Assembly (NCBI GenBank): GCA_964463245.1
Contig: CAYXBU010000001.1
Span: 1 to 64,000 of the forward strand
Direction: 5' to 3'
DNA from: CAMEON01 sp964463245
Lineage (GTDB): Bacteria > Bacillota > Clostridia > Oscillospirales > CAG-272
Length of the DNA: 64,000 nucleotides
The notes under the pieces were generated by a model. It was given only the letters and a program-made list of their open reading frames with translations, was not told the origin of the DNA and did no database searches. The number at the start of each line of letters is the position of its first letter. The stretch's first letter is position 1. Shown here piece after piece: positions 8,326 through 15,045 of the stretch. Position numbers and translations under genes: made by a program.

Positions 8326-9853
8326 AATGACCAAGGAGGAACGCGCCTCCCGCTATGTGGCGGCTCTGGCGCGGTTCAACCAAGCATCGGATTGGCGCAC
8401 GCTGCTGGAGCTGGCGGAGGAGTTCCACGCGCTGGATACCTATCGAGACGCGACCTCCCTGTATGACCGCTGTGTCAAGGCGGCCTCCGCGCCGGCCTAT
8501 CGGGACATCCGTGCCGAGCTGGAGGCCAAGCCCGACAAGACCGCCGCCGACTACCGCGAGGCGGTGCGGCTCCTGACCCCCATCCAGGATCACGCCGACG
8601 TGCGGGAGTATATGCGGGTGTGCAACGTCCGCGCCAATGTGCTCCTGTATGACGAGGCGGTGGCTCTGGCGACCAACTCGGCCGCCACCGATGAGGAGAT
8701 CGGTCGGGCGGTGGAGATATTCCGTGAGATCAAGACCTTCCGCAACTGCCGCGAGCTGTTGGAGCGGTACGAGACCTACTACTGTGAGCGGGTCTATGCG
8801 GCGGCGGATGAGCTGAGACAGCACGGCCATGTTTACAGCGAATTTGACGAGGCGGCTGAGCTGTTCGGGCGCATCCCGCAGTTCCGCGATGCGGCTGATC
8901 TGGCGGTCGCCTGCAAGAAACGCGCGGATAAGCTCCGCCCCCGCTCTGCCAAGAAGCGCGAGGAAAAGCGCGCGACCGCCGAGACGGCTGAAACGGTTTC
9001 CGTGACCGAGACCGAGCAGGTCGAGCGGGTCTCCCCGCGAGAGGCATCGAAGGGGAAAAAGGAAAAACCGCAAAAGGCCGAGCGTGTGCGAGCGCAAAAG
9101 CCTCGCGACGAGGAGACAAACGGCTTCCTTGAGGTCTGGCAGACACTGGATAAGCGGTACCTGACGGTCTGTCTTATCTGGCTGGCCGTGCTGGTGGCGG
9201 CGGTGGTCGCTTCGATATGGGTCGCCAAGACCTCAAACAGCTGGGTCAAGATCTATGTGAACCAACTCCGCGCCGTCATCGTCGTGGTGGCGGGGGTAGC
9301 TGTCATTCTGGGCGTGCGGTGCTTCCTGCGGATGCTGACCAAGTCCATGCGGCGCAAGCTGGGCAGGTCGGTGGCGGCGGCTCTGCAGAAGCTGGCCTCT
9401 CCGCTGGTCAAGCTGGCCGAACGCCTGCTGGCGGGGATCGGCATCGACCTGCGGCGGCGCAACCGCATCGGCGGCGAGGACGAACGGTGCATCATCATGG
9501 ATACGGATAAGCCCAAGCGCACCAAAAAGCGGCTCAAGAACGAGCTTAAGTGGGCGGAGCAGACCGGAAATGTGGCTCGCGTGCGCTTCCTGTTCATCGA
9601 CTACATGATCCTGCGGATCCGGCAGGGCTACTTCCTGCGCCGCACCATGACCCCTGCCGAGATCTCGGAGGACATCGCGCTGGAGGAGGACGAGCGGGAG
9701 CTGTTCGCCGCCTACCAGAAGGCACGCTACGCCGGTGCGCGGGCGGAGGACGAGATCAGCGGCGAGGCCATCGGGCGTATGCGCGCCCTCAACGAGCGGC
9801 TGAAGTCTAAACGTCTCAAGGAGGATGAGACCGGGAGCGGGAACCGGCGGTGA
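8309..9853 (+). CDS. Helical-repeat membrane protein with DUF4129-like C-terminus
   Basis: A 514-residue protein with three parts. Residues 1 to about 210 are helical TPR-like repeats with recurring 'F..l..yrDA..l...C' phrases (ALDTYRDATSLYDRCVK, RIPQFRDAADLAVACKK). A charged Lys/Glu-rich linker follows. Two membrane segments lie near residues 280-335 (CLIWLAVLVAAVVASIWVA and AVIVVVAGVAVILGV). The C-terminal 120 residues look like DUF4129: an arginine-rich helix, RTMTPAEISEDIA and LFAAYQKARYAG. MoxR-DUF58-DUF4129 (often with transglutaminase) is a standard cluster, which supports this reading although the fold call is by eye. The ATG at 8309 has GGGGGAGG upstream; ATGs at 8303 and 8330 are alternatives. 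Confidence 0.7.
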   Translation: MAAPSKMTKEERASRYVAALARFNQASDWRTLLELAEEFHALDTYRDATSLYDRCVKAASAPAYRDIRAELEAKPDKTAADYREAVRLLTPIQDHADVREYMRVCNVRANVLLYDEAVALATNSAATDEEIGRAVEIFREIKTFRNCRELLERYETYYCERVYAAADELRQHGHVYSEFDEAAELFGRIPQFRDAADLAVACKKRADKLRPRSAKKREEKRATAETAETVSVTETEQVERVSPREASKGKKEKPQKAERVRAQKPRDEETNGFLEVWQTLDKRYLTVCLIWLAVLVAAVVASIWVAKTSNSWVKIYVNQLRAVIVVVAGVAVILGVRCFLRMLTKSMRRKLGRSVAAALQKLASPLVKLAERLLAGIGIDLRRRNRIGGEDERCIIMDTDKPKRTKKRLKNELKWAEQTGNVARVRFLFIDYMILRIRQGYFLRRTMTPAEISEDIALEEDERELFAAYQKARYAGARAEDEISGEAIGRMRALNERLKSKRLKEDETGSGNRR

Positions 9854-9861
9854 GACGGGGG

Positions 9862-9920
9862 ACGGGGAGGACAAATGGGGGGATCGCATTCCGGTCTCCC
9901 CGCCCCGCACGATTCTTTTC
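9862..9920 (+). terminator. Possible terminator after the MoxR cluster
   Basis: A G-rich arm (ACGGGGAG near 9862-9869) can pair with CTCCCCG near 9896-9902, followed by a short T-rich stretch (TTCTTTTC). The loop is long, so the call is weak. Confidence 0.35.
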
Positions 9921-9951
9921 GGAATTTGCGATGCGAAGTTGAAAAAAACTC

Positions 9952-9980
9952 TTGACAAACCGCCGCAAATGCGGTATAAT
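9952..9980 (+). promoter_or_regulatory. Promoter of tRNA-Gly
   Basis: Consensus TTGACA (9952-9957) and TATAAT (9975-9980) with a 17-base spacer, ending 18 bases before the tRNA. Confidence 0.85.
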
Positions 9981-9998
9981 ATATATGTTCCTCATCCT

Positions 9999-10072
9999 GC
10001 GGGTATAGTCTAATGGTAAAACTCCAGCTTCCCAAGCTGGCTATGCGGGTTCGATTCCCGTTACTCGCTCCA
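9999..10072 (+). tRNA. tRNA-Gly (anticodon CCC)
   Basis: The 74-base segment folds as a cloverleaf. The acceptor stem is GCGGGTA with TACTCGC (one G-T pair). The D arm contains TAATGGTAAA, and the anticodon stem CCAGC/GCTGG encloses the loop TTCCCAA, giving anticodon CCC (reads GGG). The T arm contains GGTTCGATTCC, and CCA is encoded at the 3' end. It has its own consensus promoter and terminator and stands alone. Confidence 0.95.
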
Positions 10073-10077
10073 AAAAA

Positions 10078-10099
10078 GCCTGATGCGTCAGGCTTTTTT
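10078..10099 (+). terminator. Rho-independent terminator of tRNA-Gly
   Basis: GCCTGA, a TGCG loop and TCAGGC followed by six T; A6 on the other side makes it symmetrical. Confidence 0.9.
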
Positions 10100-10102
10100 G
10101 AT

Positions 10103-10234
10103 TCTCTGCCCCTCCTGCGGGCGGGCAAGATATGAAACATTTCATAGGATCGAGCCATGCCGCACCGAGGATCGATGTGCACGGGAGTGTGTGGCATCAC
10201 GCGGATGTGGTCGGGGCAACATCGTGAGGAACAG
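10103..10234. other. Intergenic space, no gene seen
   Basis: Short space between the tRNA terminator and the thioesterase terminator. Frames on both strands have no good start or family likeness. Confidence 0.4.
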
Positions 10235-10277
10235 AAAATAGCAAGCGGACGGCTGACAGCCGTCCGCTTGCTATTTT
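10235..10277 (-). terminator. Strong hairpin terminator after the thioesterase
   Basis: Perfect 19-base arms (10235-10253 and 10259-10277) around the loop TGACA; on the minus strand the hairpin ends in TTTT. It lies 43 bases below the stop codon of the thioesterase and could act in both directions. Confidence 0.85.
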
Positions 10278-10320
10278 GGGGTATGTGCGTGTTTGCCCTC
10301 GCGGCGCGGACACCCTGTCG

Positions 10321-11055
10321 TCAGGACAGTCCGGCCTCGGCCTCAAAGCAGACCTCGCCGTTTTCCCGCAGAGCCTTGATCAGGTAGGTGTTCGCCCGAT
10401 CCGGGGAGACCGCACGGTACAGCCGCAGGGTCTCCCCCAGCGGTGCCTCCTTCATGTAGGAGAGAGAGAGGGTAGACAGGGGGTGCCCCTCCACCGCCTC
10501 AGCGGGGAGGTGATCCCACACCACATCCGGGTAGCGGGTGTTGTTCATGTGGCGGTTGAAGTCGGTGTCGCTCCACGCGACCTGCCGCACCCCGACCTCC
10601 TCCATGGGCAGGGCGGGGGACAGGCGCACCTTGGCGGGCAGAGCCGCCGTGTCGGGCATATCCCCCGTGGGGAACTCCCAGGTCGCGTCCGTGACCTTGA
10701 GCAGAGCGTGTGCTCGCGCGTCCATCAACGCCCAGGAGGTCAAGGCTTCCGCCACCGTCTCCCCCTCCCGCAGGACTTGGAACCAGCGGGAGAAGGTATA
10801 CCCGCGGGAGGGCGGGCACCAGGTGCGCACCTCGATCTGCTCGTAGGCATGGAGGGGTGCGTAGGAGGTCAGCTGGAGCCGCGCCAGCAGGAAGCCCCGT
10901 CCCTCCTCGCGGAAGACCTTGTCCAGATCATATCCGTAGGCGCGGCATTGGCGGTTGCCGGTCTCCTGCATATAACGTAAGAGTGAGGAGGGGCGCAGAA
11001 TGCCCGCAGCATCGGTGTCGTGCCAGAGAAGACCGTAGGTCTCGGAATAGTACAT
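10321..11055 (-). CDS. Acyl-ACP thioesterase
   Basis: Thioesterase of the bacterial FatA/FatB-like family, which hydrolyses acyl-acyl carrier protein to release fatty acids. The 244-residue protein is a double hotdog. The first domain carries LLWHDTDAAGILRPSSL near residue 9; the second carries VAWSDTDFNRHMNNTRY near residue 160, containing the Asn and His expected at the active site. The ATG at 11055 has GGAGG about 11 bases upstream. It is 49 bases below the DUF47 gene on the same strand and may be co-transcribed with the phosphate genes, although no functional link is evident. A strong hairpin terminator follows. Confidence 0.88.
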   Translation of the reverse strand: MYYSETYGLLWHDTDAAGILRPSSLLRYMQETGNRQCRAYGYDLDKVFREEGRGFLLARLQLTSYAPLHAYEQIEVRTWCPPSRGYTFSRWFQVLREGETVAEALTSWALMDARAHALLKVTDATWEFPTGDMPDTAALPAKVRLSPALPMEEVGVRQVAWSDTDFNRHMNNTRYPDVVWDHLPAEAVEGHPLSTLSLSYMKEAPLGETLRLYRAVSPDRANTYLIKALRENGEVCFEAEAGLS

Positions 11056-11104
11056 AAGGGAAAATGCCTCCTGCAGAAAAGCGACTTTGTATCGTGGGTG
11101 CCGA

Positions 11105-11725
11105 TCAGGTGTTCTTGATGATGATCTGGTCGATCACGTCGGCGGCGTGCTCGCAGAGGTCACAGCAGTCCTCCAGGCAGTCGTAGATGGCCTTGCCTGC
11201 CATGAGGGCGCGGGTGTCGGTCTCGGAGCCGAAAAGGGCGTGGATGGCCTCGACATAGGCGGCATCGGCGCGGCTCTCCATGGTATTGACCTCCACCAGA
11301 TGGGTGCGGAGCTTGGCGGGGGACTTGAAGTTCTTCAGCTCGCAGGCCGCATCAAACAGCTTCTGCACGCATTCCCGCACCATTGAGGCGAAGGCGGGAA
11401 TGCCGTCGGGCAGGGTCTTGACATGGAACATATAGCACTCCAACACCACCTCGTCCAGCGAGTCGGTCACGTCGTCCAGGATCTGGACAAGGTGCAGGAT
11501 GTCTTCCTGATCGATGGGGGTGATGAATTCGACCGACAGGCGACCCAGGATGTCGTGGTGCACCTCGTCGCCCTTATGCTCGATCTGATGGATCTCGTCT
11601 CTCTGCTCGGCTAAGTTCTGGTCGCTGTAGTTGCAGAGCAGCTTTTCCAGCAGGGTGGCGGCCTCTACACAGCAGGAGACCTGATCCTCGATCAGCTTGA
11701 AATAATCATTCTTTTGCTTTGCCAT
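11105..11725 (-). CDS. DUF47 PhoU-like protein (Pit accessory protein)
   Basis: Helical 206-residue protein of the DUF47/PhoU-like group, usually encoded next to PiT phosphate transporters and thought to regulate them or help them at the membrane. The sequence is almost entirely alpha-helical with the family pattern of acidic-histidine helices, for example EIHQIEHKGDEVHHDIL, TPIDQEDILHLVQILDDVTD and EVNTMESRADAAY; the repeated E/D-rich helices form metal clusters in PhoU relatives. It starts 49 bases after the end of the transporter gene with an AAGGAG site, so the two are very likely one operon. Confidence 0.92.
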   Translation of the reverse strand: MAKQKNDYFKLIEDQVSCCVEAATLLEKLLCNYSDQNLAEQRDEIHQIEHKGDEVHHDILGRLSVEFITPIDQEDILHLVQILDDVTDSLDEVVLECYMFHVKTLPDGIPAFASMVRECVQKLFDAACELKNFKSPAKLRTHLVEVNTMESRADAAYVEAIHALFGSETDTRALMAGKAIYDCLEDCCDLCEHAADVIDQIIIKNT

Positions 11726-11774
11726 GAGATATAACTCCTTATTTCTTTAATGATCGTCCTTGGCGGCTACGCGC

Positions 11775-12905
11775 TTACGCGAACAGCCACAGGAACAGCT
11801 TGGCCATGCCGAAGCCCAGAAGGCCGCAACCGGGGAAGGTGAAGACCCAGGTAAGCACCATATCCTTGACGACCGACCACTTGACGTTGCTGATCCGCCG
11901 TGCGGCACCAACGCCCATGATGGCGGTGGTCTTGGTATGGGTGGTACTGACCGGAATGCCGGTCAGAGAGGAGAGCAGGAGGCAGCCGGTGGCGGCGAAG
12001 TCTGCCGCAAAGCCCTGATAGGGTTTGAGCTTGACCATATCCATGCCGACCGACTTGATGATGCGGTAGCCGCCGATGGAGGTACCCAGACCCATGACCA
12101 GCGAGCAGAGGATCATCAGCCAGACCGGCACCGAGAACTCGCCGAGGTCAGTCTGTCCGTTGGCGAAGGCACCGCCCAGGAGGAAGATCGCCATGAATTT
12201 CTGCCCATCTTGTGCGCCGTGCATGAAGGCCATGGCGGCACCGCCGCAGACCTGCGCGCCCGAGAAGAATCGCTCGGATTTCATGCGGTTGCACCCGCGG
12301 AACAGGAGCACCGTCAGGCGGGAACAGGCGAAGCCCAGCACGAAGCCCAAAATGGTGGAGAGGACGATACCGTAGAGCACCTTGATCCACTCGCCGCCGT
12401 TGATGGCACTGAAGTCCCCCTTGATGGCTACCGCCGCGCCCGACAGACCCGCGATAAGCGCGTGGCTCTCGCTGGTGGGAATGCCGAAGTACCAGGCGAC
12501 CGTCGCCCAGATGACGATGGCGGCCATGGCGGCGCAGAGGGCGATGAGGGAGGCGTGGGCGTCCTCGCCGAAGTTGACCATGTTGGAAATGGTCGCGGCG
12601 ACCTTATGGTTGAGCATGGTCATGATCAGGACGCCGAAGAAGTTGAAGATCGCGGCCATGACGATGGCCTTCCGCACCCCGATGGCGCGGGTGGAGACGC
12701 AGGTCGCGATGGCGTTGGGCGCGTCTGTCCAGCCGTTGACTAAGATCACGCCCAGCGTCAGAAGGGTCGCAATGAGAAGCATGGGATTATCCGCCATCTG
12801 CCGCAGGTATCCGATGGGGTTGAGAGACTCGGGGGTGAAGAACTCACCCAGTCCCGACAGCACGGACGCGAAGGCAGGGAGGGGAAGTGACCCGCTTGTT
12901 GGCAT
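11775..12905 (-). CDS. pit: Inorganic phosphate transporter, PiT family
   Basis: Integral membrane phosphate symporter. The roughly 376-residue product has about ten hydrophobic segments and two copies of the PiT signature: VNGWTDAPNAIAT in the N-terminal half and AFMHGAQDGQKFM in the C-terminal half, plus GIPVSTTHTKTTAIMG and FGIPTSESHALIAGLSG, which match the family's duplicated SxxH elements. I chose the ATG at 12905; a GTG 21 bases upstream is also possible. The Shine-Dalgarno GGAGGT (12919-12924) forms the loop of a small hairpin. DUF47 and thioesterase genes follow. I see no clear sigma-A promoter upstream. Confidence 0.93.
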   Translation of the reverse strand: MPTSGSLPLPAFASVLSGLGEFFTPESLNPIGYLRQMADNPMLLIATLLTLGVILVNGWTDAPNAIATCVSTRAIGVRKAIVMAAIFNFFGVLIMTMLNHKVAATISNMVNFGEDAHASLIALCAAMAAIVIWATVAWYFGIPTSESHALIAGLSGAAVAIKGDFSAINGGEWIKVLYGIVLSTILGFVLGFACSRLTVLLFRGCNRMKSERFFSGAQVCGGAAMAFMHGAQDGQKFMAIFLLGGAFANGQTDLGEFSVPVWLMILCSLVMGLGTSIGGYRIIKSVGMDMVKLKPYQGFAADFAATGCLLLSSLTGIPVSTTHTKTTAIMGVGAARRISNVKWSVVKDMVLTWVFTFPGCGLLGFGMAKLFLWLFA

Positions 12906-12913
12906 GGTGATGA

Positions 12914-12929
12914 ACCGTACCTCCACGGT
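12914..12929 (-). promoter_or_regulatory. Hairpin presenting the pit ribosome binding site
   Basis: On the minus strand ACCGT, then GGAGGT, then ACGGT: five-base arms with the Shine-Dalgarno sequence as the loop. Spacing to the ATG at 12905 is 13 bases. A regulatory role is inference. Confidence 0.4.
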
Positions 12930-13016
12930 ATGCGCGGAGGCTCCTTCCTTGAATTGATGGGTATTGAGAGTATGTACAAGGGTGTCGGTCTATAGACAGC
13001 AAAATAAATCCCGAAT

Positions 13017-13053
13017 ACGGGGGACGGGGCACCCATACAGGTGCATCCCCCGT
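13017..13053 (-). terminator. Hairpin terminator after fba
   Basis: On the minus strand ACGGGGGA pairs with TCCCCCGT and an inner GCACC with GGGTGC, with a small bulge; a T-rich stretch (ATTTATTTT) follows about ten bases later. It sits 36 bases below the aldolase stop codon. Confidence 0.6.
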
Positions 13054-13088
13054 TCTCTCTATCCGGGACTTATATGCGGGTATGCAGT

Positions 13089-14054
13089 TTAGAGGGTATG
13101 ATCCGAGCCCAGCACATCCACGATCTTATGCTTGACCATGGCCTTGACGGCCTCGCGCCCGGCACCCAGATACTCGCGGGGGTCAAAGGCGGAGGGCTTC
13201 TCCGAGAAGGTGCGGCGGATGGCGGCGGTCATAGCCAGACGGATGTCCGAGTCGATGTTGATCTTGCAGACCGCCATGGAGGCGGCGCGGCGAAGCTGCT
13301 CCTCGGGGATGCCGATGGCATCCGGCATCTGACCGCCCAGCGAGTTGATCTCGCGGACGAACTCCTGCGGCACCGAGGAGGCACCGTGTAGGACGATGGG
13401 GAAGCCGGGCAGGCGGTGGGAGATCTCCTCCAGGATGTCAAAGCGGAGCGGAGGGGGAACCAGAATGCCCTCCTCGTTGCGGGTGCACTGCTCGGGGGTG
13501 AACTTGTATGCGCCGTGCGAGGTACCGATGGCGATGGCCAGCGAGTCCACACCGGTGCGGGTCACGAACTCCTCGACCTCCTCGGGCTGGGTGTAGGAGG
13601 AATCGGCGGCCGAGACATTGACATCGTCCTCGATGCCGGCCAGCTTGCCCAGCTCACCCTCCACCACTACGCCGTGGGCGTGTGCGTACTCCACGACCTT
13701 GCGGGTCAGGGCAATGTTGTCCTCGAAGGAGTGCTTGGAGCCGTCGATCATGACCGAGGTAAAGCCGCCGTCGATGCAGGACTTGCAAATGTCAAAATCT
13801 GCGCCGTGATCCAGGTGCAGGGCGAGGTCGATGCCGCTGTCGGCAACGGCGGCCTGCGCCAGAGCCAGCAGGTAGGCGGGCTTGGCGTACTTGCGGGCAC
13901 CGGCCGACACCTGCAGGATGACGGGGGACTGAACCTCGCCCGCCGCCTCGGTGATGGCCTGGATGATCTCCATATTATTGATGTTGAACGCGCCGACGGC
14001 GTAGCCGCCCGCGTATGCCTTCTTGAACATTTCGGTTGTGGTAACAAGTGCCAT
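13089..14054 (-). CDS. fba: Class II fructose-1,6-bisphosphate aldolase
   Basis: Zinc-dependent glycolytic enzyme that splits fructose-1,6-bisphosphate into dihydroxyacetone phosphate and glyceraldehyde 3-phosphate. The 321-residue TIM-barrel protein carries the catalytic Asp and zinc His in LALHLDHGADF, the conserved VEGELGKLAG, a zinc His in AIGTSHGAYKF, and IVLHGASSVP. Start at 14054 has AAAGGA upstream and the common N-terminus MALVTTTEMFKKAY; the longer open frame upstream contains the promoter. It is a single-gene unit with its own promoter and a hairpin terminator. Confidence 0.96.
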   Translation of the reverse strand: MALVTTTEMFKKAYAGGYAVGAFNINNMEIIQAITEAAGEVQSPVILQVSAGARKYAKPAYLLALAQAAVADSGIDLALHLDHGADFDICKSCIDGGFTSVMIDGSKHSFEDNIALTRKVVEYAHAHGVVVEGELGKLAGIEDDVNVSAADSSYTQPEEVEEFVTRTGVDSLAIAIGTSHGAYKFTPEQCTRNEEGILVPPPLRFDILEEISHRLPGFPIVLHGASSVPQEFVREINSLGGQMPDAIGIPEEQLRRAASMAVCKINIDSDIRLAMTAAIRRTFSEKPSAFDPREYLGAGREAVKAMVKHKIVDVLGSDHTL

Positions 14055-14111
14055 GATCAGATTTCCTTTCCTTTTCGGCGAGCCGTGCGGCCGCCCTTCT
14101 ATTCCATTGTT

Positions 14112-14140
14112 ATTGTACCACAGATCGCGACGAAAATCAA
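14112..14140 (-). promoter_or_regulatory. Promoter of fba
   Basis: On the minus strand TTGATT (14135-14140) and TACAAT (14112-14117) with a 17-base spacer, 57 bases before the start codon. Confidence 0.75.
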
Positions 14141-14279
14141 GGGGTTTTTGAAAATTCTCCGGCAAAAGGGGGATAAAGCGGGTACCGGAGAATGATACGT
14201 CAAACTTGATAATTAGTGAGGTGCGTTGCCCGTATTATTAGTCGAATTTCCCAAAGTTGAAAAATCTGCGCATTTCCTC

Positions 14280-14307
14280 TTGACAAATTACGAAAATCTG
14301 CTATAAT
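14280..14307 (+). promoter_or_regulatory. Promoter of the feo operon
   Basis: TTGACA (14280-14285) and TATAAT (14302-14307) with a 16-base spacer. The first palindromic operator begins seven bases after the -10 element, over the likely start of transcription. Confidence 0.85.
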
Positions 14308-14314
14308 ATAAGAC

Positions 14315-14332
14315 GGTTAGCAAGGGCTAACC
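14315..14332 (+). promoter_or_regulatory. Operator palindrome 1 (metal repressor site)
   Basis: GGTTAGC-AAGG-GCTAACC, a perfect 7-base inverted repeat with a 4-base spacer placed at the transcription start. The half-site resembles DtxR/IdeR/MntR-type operators, so iron-dependent repression of feo is likely. No repressor gene is in the window. Confidence 0.75.
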
Positions 14333-14347
14333 TATACAAAGAGAACA

Positions 14348-14365
14348 GGTTAGCTAAAGCTAACC
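14348..14365 (+). promoter_or_regulatory. Operator palindrome 2 (metal repressor site)
   Basis: GGTTAGC-TAAA-GCTAACC, with the same arms as site 1 and only the spacer changed. The sites are 33 bases apart, about three helical turns, so both face the same side of the DNA. Confidence 0.75.
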
Positions 14366-14389
14366 GTAAAAAAGGAGGATGACCGGGAT

Positions 14390-14602
14390 ATGATGCCGTT
14401 GATCGTTGCCGATCAGGATAAGGAATATATCATCCGTAAGGTGGGCGGAAGCCCCGAGGTCAAGAAGCATTTGGAGAACCTGGGCTTTGTGGTGGGAGGC
14501 ACCGTCAGCGTGGTTACATCGCTGGGCGGGAATCTGATCGTCAATGTCAAGGAAGCGCGCGTGGGCATCAGCCGTGAGATGGCTCAGCGCATCATGATCT
14601 GA
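14390..14602 (+). CDS. feoA: FeoA-type ferrous iron transport protein (first copy)
   Basis: Small SH3-like protein of 70 residues that supports the FeoB iron transporter on the cytoplasmic side. The sequence shows the FeoA pattern: a conserved KKHLENLGFVVGGTVSVVTSLGGNLIVNVK-like core (only its outline is given: helix, 'LGF..G..V.V', glycine turn, 'V....ARVGI') and a short C-terminal helix. GGAGG lies 11 bases before the ATG at 14390; an adjacent ATG at 14393 is possible. It is the first gene of the operon, below the two palindromic operators, and is followed after 24 bases by a second feoA. Confidence 0.92.
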   Translation: MMPLIVADQDKEYIIRKVGGSPEVKKHLENLGFVVGGTVSVVTSLGGNLIVNVKEARVGISREMAQRIMI

Positions 14603-14626
14603 TCTTACATTTTGGAGGGAATACAT

Positions 14627-14848
14627 ATGAAAACACTGCGGGACATCAAGGTGGGCGAGACGGCCAAGGTCGTCAAGCTGCACGGAGAGGGCGCGGTCAA
14701 GCGCCGCATCATGGATATGGGATTGACCAAGGGCACCGAGGTCTACGTCCGCAAGGTCGCGCCGCTGGGCGACCCCATTGAGCTGACGGTGCGTAGCTAC
14801 GAGCTGTCCATCCGCAAGGCGGATGCCGAGATGATCGAGGTCGAATAA
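14627..14848 (+). CDS. feoA: FeoA-type ferrous iron transport protein (second copy)
   Basis: A second FeoA-domain protein of 73 residues with the common N-terminus MKTLRDIKVGETAKVVKL and the motif RRIMDMGLTKGTEVYV, which fits the family consensus better than the first copy. GGAGG is eight bases upstream of the ATG. Tandem feoA genes before feoB are frequent in Clostridia; the two copies here are clearly divergent. The gap to feoB is unusually long at 197 bases. Confidence 0.93.
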   Translation: MKTLRDIKVGETAKVVKLHGEGAVKRRIMDMGLTKGTEVYVRKVAPLGDPIELTVRSYELSIRKADAEMIEVE

Positions 14849-15045
14849 AAAATCAAGAATTCGTTCTTAAGGGCGGTTTTGCCGATCTCGTATAAACAAA
14901 ACCGCGCAAAGAAAACTAAATGTTGAATAAAAGGGCTTCGAATTCTGCTTTTTGAGGTCTTTGACCGCCGAGAGAGCTTCCGAAAGCCCCTCGACATGAT
15001 GCAGAGCAGTGCCCCGCATACAGTACAGAATAGGAGAATCGCAGT
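14849..15045 (+). other. 197-base gap between feoA2 and feoB
   Basis: No gene fits. The sequence is less GC-rich than its surroundings and contains two AGAATTC/GAATTC-type segments (near 14859 and 14938) and an AACCGC/GCGGTT pair (near 14875 and 14900). No clear promoter or T-run terminator is visible. It may be an inserted repeat or a leader for feoB. The end provides AGGAG upstream of the feoB ATG. Confidence 0.35.

Noticed and set aside
14166..14389. Riboswitch in the leader before feoA
   Set aside because: The space is explained by promoter and palindromic operators; no conserved riboswitch core is seen.
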